Below are positions 56,223-64,000 of a stretch of 64,000 nucleotides of DNA, piece by piece; within the stretch, counting starts at the first letter, position 1, and every line of letters starts with the position of its first letter. The DNA is from Desulfobacteraceae bacterium 4572_130. GTDB lineage: Bacteria; Desulfobacterota; Desulfobacteria; Desulfobacterales; Desulfobacteraceae. Both the position numbers and the translations under genes were made by a program. The DNA is taken from contig NBLN01000005.1 of assembly GCA_002084425.1 (NCBI GenBank), forward strand, positions 172,473 to 236,472, in the 5' to 3' direction. A model generated the notes under the pieces. That model ran no database searches. It saw only the letters and a list, made by a program, of their open reading frames with translations, and was not told the origin of the DNA.

Positions 56223-57191
56223 TTGTTTTTATATTTTAAGGATGGCAAGGAAATACTTTCATCTATTGTATCATCCCAGGAAAATATACATCATAAATAT
56301 GGCGGAGTTGTACCTGAGATTGCATCAAGAATGCATGTTAAAGCAATTGATGTTATTGTAAATAAAGCCATAAATAAAGCAAAAATTACTATTGAAAAAA
56401 TTGACGGGGTAGCTGTTACAAGAGGACCTGGGCTTATTGGCTCTCTTCTTGTTGGTTTTTCCTTTGCAAAGGCTTTTGCCTGGGCAAGAAAAATTCCATG
56501 GGTAGGAGTTAATCATCTTGAAGGTCATATTTATTCTGTGCTACTAAATAATAATCCCCCTAAATTTCCTTTTATATCTCTTCTTGCTTCCGGGGGCCAT
56601 ACAAATCTTTATTATGTTACTTCTTATAATGATTTTCATATTCTGGGACAAACAAGAGATGATGCAGCAGGAGAATCCTTTGACAAAGTTGCCAAAATGC
56701 TTGGCATGGGATATCCAGGTGGAGCTGTTATTGAAAAATTAGCTGCAAAAGGAGATCCCTGCTTAATAAAATTTCCAAGACCCTTGTGTAATAAAAATTC
56801 TAAAGATTCCTTTGATTTTAGTTTTAGCGGGCTTAAATCAGCAGTAGCAAGATATATTCAAAAAAACAAAAATTTTATTAATGAACAAAAAGCTGATATA
56901 GCAGCAGGATTTCAAGAAGCTGTTCTAGATATACTATCTCTTAAATTAATTAATGCCGGCAAATTAAAAAACTGTATTGATATTGCTGTTACAGGTGGAG
57001 TTGCAATAAATTCTGCTCTAGCAGAAAAAATTAAAAAAAATATCTTAAACTCCAAGCTTAAATTTCATGTTCCTTTTAAAAAACTTTGTGGTGATAATGC
57101 TGCAATGATAGGTGCAAGGGGATATAAACTACTAGAAAAAGGGAAATTGTCTAAACTCAAGCATGATGTTTTTTCCAGGAACAGGCTTTAA
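56223..57191 (+). CDS. tsaD: TsaD (t6A synthesis), apparently missing its N-terminal ~20 residues
   Basis: 322 residues from a TTG. TsaD transfers threonylcarbamoyl to A37 of ANN-decoding tRNAs. Iron ligands NHLEGH (H98, H102), ASGGHTN, TGGVAINSAL and CGDNAAMIGARGY are intact. The family start, LGIESSCDETAAAVV, which holds the first phosphate-binding loop, is absent: the frame begins FLYFKDGKEILSSIVSSQ, and the sequence upstream in all three frames has no such motif. TsaD is normally essential, so either the 5' end was lost next to a repeat region or the sequence has an error here. Confidence 0.85.
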   Translation: MFLYFKDGKEILSSIVSSQENIHHKYGGVVPEIASRMHVKAIDVIVNKAINKAKITIEKIDGVAVTRGPGLIGSLLVGFSFAKAFAWARKIPWVGVNHLEGHIYSVLLNNNPPKFPFISLLASGGHTNLYYVTSYNDFHILGQTRDDAAGESFDKVAKMLGMGYPGGAVIEKLAAKGDPCLIKFPRPLCNKNSKDSFDFSFSGLKSAVARYIQKNKNFINEQKADIAAGFQEAVLDILSLKLINAGKLKNCIDIAVTGGVAINSALAEKIKKNILNSKLKFHVPFKKLCGDNAAMIGARGYKLLEKGKLSKLKHDVFSRNRL

Positions 57192-57206
57192 ATTCTAGGT
57201 TAGAAC

Positions 57207-57242
57207 CTAATAAAAACACTAAAAAACACGAAAAAACATAAA
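57207..57242 (+). repeat. CACGAAAA-type fragment between tsaD and aroF
   Basis: Contains ACTAAAAAACACGAAAAAAC, like the repeat in front of the SIR2-TPR gene at 37841. It is short and AT-rich, so the match is only suggestive. Confidence 0.3.
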
Positions 57243-57304
57243 GCCTTTTTTTATTGATGTTCATTTTTTTTGATGATACTAAAAAAATAATTCTGGAGGA
57301 AACA

Positions 57305-58321
57305 ATGCTGATAATAATGAAAAAAATAGCAACAAAAAAACAAATTCAAAATATTATAATTATTGCCGAGGAAAAAAATTATAAGCCTCATATAATTTCA
57401 GGAAAAGATAAAGTTTCAATAGCTATTTTAAACAATAATAATGAAATAATAAATCTTTCTAATTTTCTTGGACTTGATGGAATAGAAGAAATTATTCCCA
57501 TAACAAAATCATATAAACTTGTAAGCAGAGAAATTAAACAAGATAACACTATTGTCAAGATAGGCAATGTTTGCTTTGGTGATAACTCAATGCCTGTTAT
57601 TGCAGGTCCCTGTGCCATAGAAAGTAAACAACAAGCACTTGAAATTGCAGAAATTGTAAAAAAAGCAGGTGCTGTTATATTTCGTGGAGGATTATTCAAA
57701 CCAAGGTCTTCTCCATATTCTTTTCAAGGACTTGGTAAAAACGGTCTTAAAATACTTATAAAAATTCGTAAAGAAACAGGACTGGCAATTGTAACTGAAG
57801 CTATGGATATTGAAAATTTCAATATTTTGGAAGAATATGCAGATGCTATTCAAATAGGTGCTAGAAATATGCAGAATTTCAGTCTTTTAAAAAGAGCTGG
57901 AAAATCCTTAAAACCAATCATTTTAAAAAGAGGAATGTGTGCAACGCTTCAAGAATGGCTCATGGCAGCAGAATATATTATAAATAAAGGAAATAACCAA
58001 ATTATTCTATGCGAAAGAGGTATAAGAACTTTTGTAAAACATAGCAGAAACACTTTGGATCTTTCTGTTGTTAATACAGCAAAACAAGAAACTCATCTTC
58101 CTGTTATTGTTGACCCAAGCCATGCAGCAGGAATAAGAGATCAAGTCATACCCCTTGCCCTTGCTTCTGCCGCAGTCAGACCAGACGGACTTATGATAGA
58201 AGTGCATAATAAACCCAATGAAGCATTAAGTGATGGGGCACAATCTCTTTTTCCAAATCAATTTAAAACTCTTATGAAAAAAGCAAAGGCAATTTATTCT
58301 CTTGCAGGAAAAACCAATTGA
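57305..58321 (+). CDS. aroF: 3-deoxy-7-phosphoheptulonate synthase (AroF-type, with N-terminal ferredoxin-like domain)
   Basis: 338 residues from the ATG at 57305, with GGAGGA just upstream. N-terminal ~75 residues are the small regulatory domain typical of Thermotoga-type DAHP synthases; the barrel has AGPCAIESKQQALEI, FKPRSSPYSFQG, EAMDIENF and the metal region VDPSHAAG. It condenses PEP and erythrose 4-phosphate at the head of the shikimate pathway. It overlaps the aroB start. Confidence 0.93.
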   Translation: MLIIMKKIATKKQIQNIIIIAEEKNYKPHIISGKDKVSIAILNNNNEIINLSNFLGLDGIEEIIPITKSYKLVSREIKQDNTIVKIGNVCFGDNSMPVIAGPCAIESKQQALEIAEIVKKAGAVIFRGGLFKPRSSPYSFQGLGKNGLKILIKIRKETGLAIVTEAMDIENFNILEEYADAIQIGARNMQNFSLLKRAGKSLKPIILKRGMCATLQEWLMAAEYIINKGNNQIILCERGIRTFVKHSRNTLDLSVVNTAKQETHLPVIVDPSHAAGIRDQVIPLALASAAVRPDGLMIEVHNKPNEALSDGAQSLFPNQFKTLMKKAKAIYSLAGKTN

Positions 58322-59343
58322 AAACTTTCTATATAAGAGGAAAAGACCGGCTTTCAGCTATCTATGTAGGAGAAAAAATTGATAATATTAAAAAATATCT
58401 TCCCCACAAAAACATCATTATTATTACTGATGAAAATGTTAAAAAATATTATGCTTCCAGATTTCCTGATTATCCAATTATATCAATTCCTTTAGGTGAA
58501 AAAACAAAAAACATTTCAACTCTTGAAACAATATATCATAAACTCATAACAATTGGAGCTGACAGGCAAACCTTTATATTGGGTATAGGTGGAGGAATAG
58601 TTTGTGATATTGCAGGTTTTGTGGCTTCAACATATATGCGGGGCGTAAAATTTGGATTTATTGCAACTACTCTTCTTGCCCAGGTTGATGCAAGTATCGG
58701 TGGAAAAAACGGGGTTAATTTTAATTCCTATAAAAACATGATAGGTGTTTTTTCACAACCTGAATTTGTTATATGCGATCTTTCTCTTTTAAAAACTTTA
58801 CCTTTAAAAGAAATATATAATGGATTTGCAGAAATTATTAAATACGCACTTATAGAAAAACAGGATATGTTTGAATATATAGAATCAAATTTTAAAAAAG
58901 CCATTAACCTTAACCATGAAATTCTTATAAAACTTATTATAGATTCCATTAAAATCAAAATTGATATTGTTCAAAAAGATGAAAAAGAAACAAATAAAAG
59001 ACAAAAATTAAATTTTGGACATACAATAGGTCATGCTCTGGAAAAAACAGCAAACATAGAACATGGCAGGGCTGTGAGTCTGGGAATGGTTCAAGCTGCA
59101 AATTTCTCCTATGCAAAGGGCTTTATAAGCAAAAAACAATGTAAGCAGATCGCTAGTCTTTTAAATAAATTAAACTTACCTGTAAGTCATAATATTAATG
59201 GTTCACTAATAATTGATGCTCTAAAAAAAGATAAAAAAAGACATGAAGAAATAATAAATTTTGTATTTCTTAAAAAAATTGGAGCAAGTTTTATTAAAAA
59301 AATCAGCCTTAATGACCTTTCAAATTTTATAAAAAATCAATAA
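58318..59343 (+). CDS. aroB: 3-dehydroquinate synthase
   Basis: 341 residues starting at a TTG whose last two bases form the TGA stop of aroF; AGGA precedes it. Motifs: LGIGGGIVCDIAGFVASTYMRG, DASIGGKNGVNFNSYKN, and zinc ligands in LNFGHTIGHALEK. It performs the second shikimate step, directly after the aroF product. Length is normal. Confidence 0.95.
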   Translation: MKTFYIRGKDRLSAIYVGEKIDNIKKYLPHKNIIIITDENVKKYYASRFPDYPIISIPLGEKTKNISTLETIYHKLITIGADRQTFILGIGGGIVCDIAGFVASTYMRGVKFGFIATTLLAQVDASIGGKNGVNFNSYKNMIGVFSQPEFVICDLSLLKTLPLKEIYNGFAEIIKYALIEKQDMFEYIESNFKKAINLNHEILIKLIIDSIKIKIDIVQKDEKETNKRQKLNFGHTIGHALEKTANIEHGRAVSLGMVQAANFSYAKGFISKKQCKQIASLLNKLNLPVSHNINGSLIIDALKKDKKRHEEIINFVFLKKIGASFIKKISLNDLSNFIKNQ

Positions 59344-59346
59344 AAA

Positions 59347-59955
59347 ATGCTAATAAAAATAAATCCTGAAAATCCACAAACAAGACAGATCAAAAAGATT
59401 AGAGATATTTTGAAAAAAGGAGGGATTATTGCCTATCCAACAGATACGTTTTATGGAATTGGATGCGATATAATGAACAAAAAAAGCATTGAACAAGTAT
59501 ACCAAATCAAGCAGAGAAATAAAAAAAAGCCCTTTAGTTTTGTGTGTGCAGATTTAAAAAATATAAGTCATTATGCAAAAGTTTCTAATTTTGCCTATAG
59601 AACTATGAAAAGACTTCTTCCAGGCCCCTATACATTTATTTTACAAGGTTCAAAAATGGTTCCTAAAATAATGCTTACCAAAAGAAAAACAGCTGGAATA
59701 AGAGTGCCTAATAACAATATAGCTCTTGCAATTTCTAGAGAACTTAAAAATCCAATACTTTCAACAACTGCCACACACTACAATGGAGAAATTTTTAAGG
59801 ATCCTTATCTTATAGATAAATGGTTTGGCAATAGAATTGATGCTGTTATTGATGGTGGAATTGTTCCAGGGACTGCGTCAAGCATTGTGTCCTTAATTAA
59901 TGACATACCTGAAATAATCCGTTACGGTGCTGGAGATGTAAGCATCTTTGAGTAA
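59347..59955 (+). CDS. tsaC: Threonylcarbamoyl-AMP synthase (TsaC/YrdC/Sua5 family)
   Basis: 202 residues. GGIIAYPTDTFYGIGCD, KKPFSFVC, KRLLPGPYTF and STTATHYNGE are YrdC-family motifs. It makes threonylcarbamoyl-AMP, the substrate for TsaD, so two genes of the t6A pathway lie in this 4 kb. It is 3 nt after aroB. Its 3' end overlaps the convergent sppA gene by 63 nt. Confidence 0.92.
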   Translation: MLIKINPENPQTRQIKKIRDILKKGGIIAYPTDTFYGIGCDIMNKKSIEQVYQIKQRNKKKPFSFVCADLKNISHYAKVSNFAYRTMKRLLPGPYTFILQGSKMVPKIMLTKRKTAGIRVPNNNIALAISRELKNPILSTTATHYNGEIFKDPYLIDKWFGNRIDAVIDGGIVPGTASSIVSLINDIPEIIRYGAGDVSIFE

Positions 59956-60795
59956 AGAATGAAATAAATCTTTAATTGAAGACATTTTATCTTTTTTTGG
60001 ATAAACAGCCTTTATTTCATCTTTTTTAATTTCCGCAAGTTTTCCTGCAAAAGCAATAGCGTCACTTAAATTTCCTATTTTATCAACAAGATTATAAGCA
60101 AGGGCTTGTTCTCCTGTATATATTCTTCCATCTGCAAGTTTAGCTATTTTACGCTGATCTATTTTCCTGCCCAGGGCAACATCTCTTACAAACTGAGTAT
60201 GAATTTCATTTACAATATTTTGAAAAATTTTTCTTTCTTTATCTTTTAGGGGTCTTACAGGAGATCCCATATCTTTAAATTCACCACTTTTTATAACTAT
60301 TGGAATAAGCCTTATTTTTTTCACTATATCTTCAATATTTACATACTCCATAATAACGCCAATACTTCCTGTTATTGTACCGGGATTTGCAACAATACTA
60401 TCTGAAGCTGAAGCTATATAATACCCGCCTGAAGCTGCAACTGCTCCAAAAGATGCCACAACTTTTTTCTTTTTTTTAAGCTTAATTATTTCCCTGTAAA
60501 TTTCCTGAGAAGGAGCTACACCTCCTCCAGGAGAATCAACTCTTAAAACAATTGCTTTAATGGAATCATTTTCTTTAAATTCTTTTATATTTTGGATGAT
60601 TTCCTTTGAAGATGTAATTATACCTTTTATTTCTATAATGCCCACATTCCCATTTGAATTAGAAACATTAATAATATTAGAACTAATTAAGGAAGTACTA
60701 GCTATAAATATTGTTATCAAACAAATACCACCCAAAATAATAATTGTTGAAAGTATAAGCGTAAAAAAAAGAAAAGGATGTCTTCTTGAAAACAT
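59893..60795 (-). CDS. sppA: Signal peptide peptidase SppA (S49 protease)
   Basis: 300 residues from the ATG at 60795 (AAGGA 7-8 nt upstream). One N-terminal membrane helix, then RVDSPGGGVAPSQE, the nucleophile serine in AVAASGGYYIAS, and the base lysine near IKSGEFKDMGSP. It degrades leftover signal peptides in the membrane. Length is that of the short, one-domain form. It follows rpsA on the same strand. Confidence 0.93.
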   Translation of the reverse strand: MFSRRHPFLFFTLILSTIIILGGICLITIFIASTSLISSNIINVSNSNGNVGIIEIKGIITSSKEIIQNIKEFKENDSIKAIVLRVDSPGGGVAPSQEIYREIIKLKKKKKVVASFGAVAASGGYYIASASDSIVANPGTITGSIGVIMEYVNIEDIVKKIRLIPIVIKSGEFKDMGSPVRPLKDKERKIFQNIVNEIHTQFVRDVALGRKIDQRKIAKLADGRIYTGEQALAYNLVDKIGNLSDAIAFAGKLAEIKKDEIKAVYPKKDKMSSIKDLFHSLLKDAYISSTVTDYFRYVIN

Positions 60796-60885
60796 AATAA
60801 TTCCTTTAAAAAAAAAGAGAACAAAACCCACAAAAATTATTTGGGTTAGTCCTCCTTCTTTTAAATAATAAAAAATTTATAAAAA

Positions 60886-62616
60886 CTATATATGTGTGTC
60901 TTTTTTATTTTCTGCGTCTTGTATATTTTTTGTTTCTTTTTTTTTGTCAGGCTTTGCAACTTCTTCAAGATTATCTCTTAAAAGTTCGCCAAAAGAAGAT
61001 GTTGCAGCAGGGTTTAGGTTTTGGGAAAAATCCTTAACAGTTTTTTCTTCCTCTTCTTCTTTTAAACGTTTGATTGAAAGACCAATACGTCTTTCATCAC
61101 TATTTATATTCATCACTATAGCAGTTATTGATTCATTGATTTTGTAATTATCAGATGGTATTTTTGCTTTTTCTTTACTGATTTCAGAAACATGGACAAG
61201 ACCTTCAATACCTTCTTCTAATTCAATAAAAATACCAAAATCTGTTATATTAGTTATAACACCTGAAATCTCTGTCCCAACTCTATAGCGCTGTTCAACT
61301 GTATTCCATGGATCCGGCTGAATTTGCTTAATCCCAAGGGAAAAACGTTCATTGCTCTTATCAATATCAAGAACAACAGCTTGGACAAGACCATTTTTTT
61401 TATAAATTTCTGAAGGATGTTTAATTCTCTTTGTCCATGAGATATCTGATATGTGAACAAGACCATCAATATCATCATCAATACCAATAAAAAGACCAAA
61501 GTCTGTAATATTCTTTATCTTACCCTCAATAACTGTTCCTATGGGATATTTTGCACTAATTAAATCCCATGGATTCCGAATAGCTTGCTTAATACCCAAA
61601 GAAATTCTTCTGTTATCTGCTTTAATGTCAAGCACAACAGTTTCTATTTCTTGACCCATGGAAACTATTTTGGAAGGATGACGAACTTTTCTTGTCCATG
61701 ACATTTCAGAAACATGAATAAGTCCCTCAATACCTTCTTCCAATTCTACAAATGCACCATAATCTGTAAGACTTACAACTTTACCGTTAATTTTTGCACC
61801 AACAGGATATTTTTCAATAGCAGTTATCCATGGATCAGGTGTAAGTTGCTTCATTCCAAGAGATACCCGTTCTTTTTTAGAATCATAGGAAAGTATTTTT
61901 ACATTAATTTTGTCACCAACAGAAAAAAGCTCAGAAGGATGTTTTACACGACCCCAAGATATATCAGTTATATGAAGAAGCCCATCTACACCGCCAAGAT
62001 CAACAAAAACTCCATACTCAGTAATATTTTTTACAATACCTTCCATGTCTTTATTATCTTCAATTGCTTCAAGAGTCTTTGCTCTTGCTTTTTCTCGGTC
62101 CTTCTCAAGAATAACTCGTCTTGAAAGAACTATATTACTTCTTTTTCTATTATATTTAAGAACTTTTAAATTATAAGTTTGACCAACCATCTCATCCATA
62201 TTACGAATGGGTCTCAGGTCTGCCTGGGAGCCCGGTAAAAATGCTGGTAACCCCACATCAACTGAAAATCCACCTTTAACTCTATTTAGGATAACGCCTT
62301 CAATTATTTGATCTTCATCATAAATCTTTTTTATGAGATCCCAGACTTTAACATTAGCTGCTTTTTCTTTGGAAAGAATAACAGTTTCTCTTTCTTCATC
62401 CCAAAATTCAACCATCACCTCTACTTGATCATTGAGATTAACATTTGTACTGCCATCCTCGCCTTTAAACTCACGAATTGCAATCTGACCTTCTGATTTA
62501 TATCCCACATCAACAAGAACATGGTCTTTATCAACAGCAATGATAGTACCTGTTACAACCTGACCCTCTTCAAAACGTTTAAAACTTTCTGCATAAATAT
62601 CCATCAACTCTTCCAT
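60886..62616 (-). CDS. rpsA: 30S ribosomal protein S1
   Basis: 576 residues with six S1 RNA-binding repeats (start positions about 17, 101, 186, 271, 357, 443), the last four with VxLxxxxEGLxHxSE-type cores, and a charged tail. It binds mRNA on the small subunit. The in-frame stretch upstream of the ATG (to about 62676) looks coding (TEKIEDSTISNPEVTGEES) but has no canonical start; an ATT with AGGA 7 nt upstream lies at about 62646. Confidence 0.95.
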   Translation of the reverse strand: MEELMDIYAESFKRFEEGQVVTGTIIAVDKDHVLVDVGYKSEGQIAIREFKGEDGSTNVNLNDQVEVMVEFWDEERETVILSKEKAANVKVWDLIKKIYDEDQIIEGVILNRVKGGFSVDVGLPAFLPGSQADLRPIRNMDEMVGQTYNLKVLKYNRKRSNIVLSRRVILEKDREKARAKTLEAIEDNKDMEGIVKNITEYGVFVDLGGVDGLLHITDISWGRVKHPSELFSVGDKINVKILSYDSKKERVSLGMKQLTPDPWITAIEKYPVGAKINGKVVSLTDYGAFVELEEGIEGLIHVSEMSWTRKVRHPSKIVSMGQEIETVVLDIKADNRRISLGIKQAIRNPWDLISAKYPIGTVIEGKIKNITDFGLFIGIDDDIDGLVHISDISWTKRIKHPSEIYKKNGLVQAVVLDIDKSNERFSLGIKQIQPDPWNTVEQRYRVGTEISGVITNITDFGIFIELEEGIEGLVHVSEISKEKAKIPSDNYKINESITAIVMNINSDERRIGLSIKRLKEEEEEKTVKDFSQNLNPAATSSFGELLRDNLEEVAKPDKKKETKNIQDAENKKDTHI

Positions 62617-62752
62617 ACTTTCTTCACCTGTAACTTCAGGATTCGAAATTGTACTATCCTCTATTTTTTCAGTCTTAAAAAAACTTAAGTGCTGTGTTTA
62701 TAATAATATTACAATTATATATCTATAATTTTAAGTTTAAAATTTTAAAGTC

Positions 62753-64000
62753 TTATATACCTTTTGTACCTTTTTGAGTATATGAAGCAGCGCGAAATCC
62801 AATATGCTCAAACCTAAAAGATGGACTTGATGCTGTTGATAACGTATTTAAACCACTAGCCTCATCCAGTGCAACAAGATATGAACCACCGCGATACACA
62901 GCAGAAAAACCACCTAATGGAGCATCTTCATTACCCTCACCATAACCAAAATTAATAGGACCAATACTAGGATTAAATGGTGTTGCTCCTTGTTGACTAT
63001 GAGAACACCAAGAGCCAGCTTGATTATCCCCATCATTATATTTACCCAAATTCTTACTACTCTTTATTCTATCACCATCATAAGCAAAAACTGGTTCAAG
63101 CCAATTAGGCATAAGATATCCATCTCCCTCTGCCATATGTAGTACATTATCAAATTCAGTCGATTCATTGTCACCAGTATCAAATCTATCTCCACCATCA
63201 ACCGTACCATCATATGAGGTTTCAGTTTTAGCAGCAACTAATCCCCTTGTCCATTCTGAAACATTTCCTGAAAAATCCCAGATAACAGCAGCATAATTAG
63301 AAGCAACAGCAGGATCATTAACTTGAACAGATTCATCATCAGCTATATCAATAGTGTTATTACGATCTCTCACAGAAATATTATTAGCAATAACAAAGGT
63401 GCGTCGTTTCTTCTCGTAACTTTCTACACCAGTATATCCATTTGCATCAATATCTGCGGCTTTTCCTGGAGGATTAGTCTCATCTGTATATCCTTTATAT
63501 ATAACACTAGAAAAACCTAGTGTATCACTACCCCAATCAGCACTGTTTAAAATTGGATCGTTTCCATTTGTACTTGGATTACCAACACCCGTCCAGTTTG
63601 CTTTATTATTAAAAATTAAACTAACAACTTGTTGCCATTGCATGTTGGTAGGCAGTTTAATGTCCTCGCCATCAGTAATCTGAGAATCTGTAATCATTAA
63701 TGCTGCCTCTACAGCGTTTTTGCCTCCTCCTACAAAAGTATTAAGGAGTGCTGTTGAAAAAGAATTTTGTCTGCCTGAGCCAGGAGGTTGATTTTCTATC
63801 CAGTTAATCCATCAGAACATAATATTTGGTCAAAATATTTGGTTGTAGGATTATAAACATTAAAATTTTCAGACATATATGCACGCAAGGTCTTATTAGG
63901 AAGAGTTATAGGAGTACTAGTAGCTTTTGCCTCATATTTTGCCATCCAAAATCCTGGTTCTTTTGTGCCATCACTATCAACATCCCAGCTTGGTATATAG
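62753..64000 (-). pseudogene. SUMF1/FGE-sulfatase-type domain protein, frameshifted and cut by window edge
   Basis: The 3' part (62753-63797) encodes LPTNMQWQQVV, then WDFSGNVSEWTRG, GGSYLVALDEA and FEHIGFRAA, the C-terminal half of the formylglycine-generating-enzyme fold. The 5' part, from the window edge to about 63800, is in another frame (WDVDSDGTKEPGFWMAKYEAK...) and reaches a TAG at 63798-63796; the frame then continues WIENQPPGSGRQNSF. So a single-base shift lies near 63800. No catalytic FGE cysteine pair is visible, which fits the many non-catalytic SUMF1 proteins. Sequencing error or a true pseudogene. Confidence 0.65.

Noticed and set aside
56100..56223. An upstream start restoring the tsaD N-terminus
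   Set aside because: All three frames upstream were read; none encodes the SSCDET loop, and stops interrupt the extension.
61714..62124. 136-codon plus-strand frame inside rpsA
   Set aside because: Antisense to the S1 repeats; composition (Phe, Tyr, Asn, Cys) is typical of shadow frames.

Overview
The window is AT-rich (roughly 30% GC by eye) and comes from a Gram-negative bacterium. It carries CMP-Kdo and heptose-kinase genes for LPS, Mpl and DapF for meso-DAP peptidoglycan, and an RND pump. Several features point to Desulfobacterota, most likely a Desulfobacterales-type lineage: the order rpsF-rpsR-DUF2232-rplI-dnaB, the F0 order atpZ-atpI-atpB-atpE-(gap)-atpF'-atpF, the N-terminus of the RNase II-like protein, and ThrH beside homoserine dehydrogenase. 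This placement is inference from gene order and family resemblance; no rRNA gene is present. I saw no tRNA, CRISPR array or transposase.

Layout. 0-2.4 kb: F0 part of the ATP synthase, minus strand; the c subunit carries a Na+-type ion-site signature. 2.5-7 kb: small proteins, RseC, an aminotransferase and Tgt. 7-11.4 kb: RND permease and membrane-fusion protein. 11.4-14.9 kb: a KamA-like radical SAM enzyme and urocanase. 15-19 kb: the S6/S18/L9/DnaB operon. 19.7-23.6 kb: a lipoprotein-like Ntn hydrolase, dapF, livG and livF. 24-30.7 kb: a glycosyltransferase, prepilin peptidase, a pseudopilin, and a large fusion of an endonuclease-Q-like PHP nuclease to a UvrD helicase. 30.7-34.2 kb: a broken hutH and an RNase II-family exonuclease. 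34.4-37.8 kb: kdnA-kdnB-kdsB, the gene set for 8-amino-Kdo. 37.9-51.7 kb: housekeeping genes (mpl, hemL, alaS) interleaved with accessory genes: SIR2-TPR, a free AAA ATPase, a membrane protein with a hexanucleotide microsatellite, and an ATPase/TOPRIM pair just downstream of recA. 51.7-55.8 kb: recA, and hom-thrH-hldA. 56-60 kb: a 5'-truncated tsaD, then aroF-aroB-tsaC. 59.9-64 kb: sppA, rpsA and a frameshifted SUMF1-domain gene running off the window.

The most unusual feature is the intergenic DNA. At least four full-length copies (plus degraded ones) of a ~125-130 bp element fold into long hairpins. The paired arms differ between copies but match within each copy, and the full-length copies sit directly at gene 3' ends. 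Three further repeat families occur: an ACTGCC...GGCAG element, a CACAAACATATT...-type element, and a CATTTCCA(T/C)GCT-type REP palindrome that forms local arrays and tandem duplications.

Three genes look damaged: hutH (internal deletion plus frameshift), tsaD (5' truncation) and the SUMF1 gene (frameshift). Either the genome carries repeats and decaying genes, or the sequence is a draft assembly with local errors; the window alone cannot decide this.
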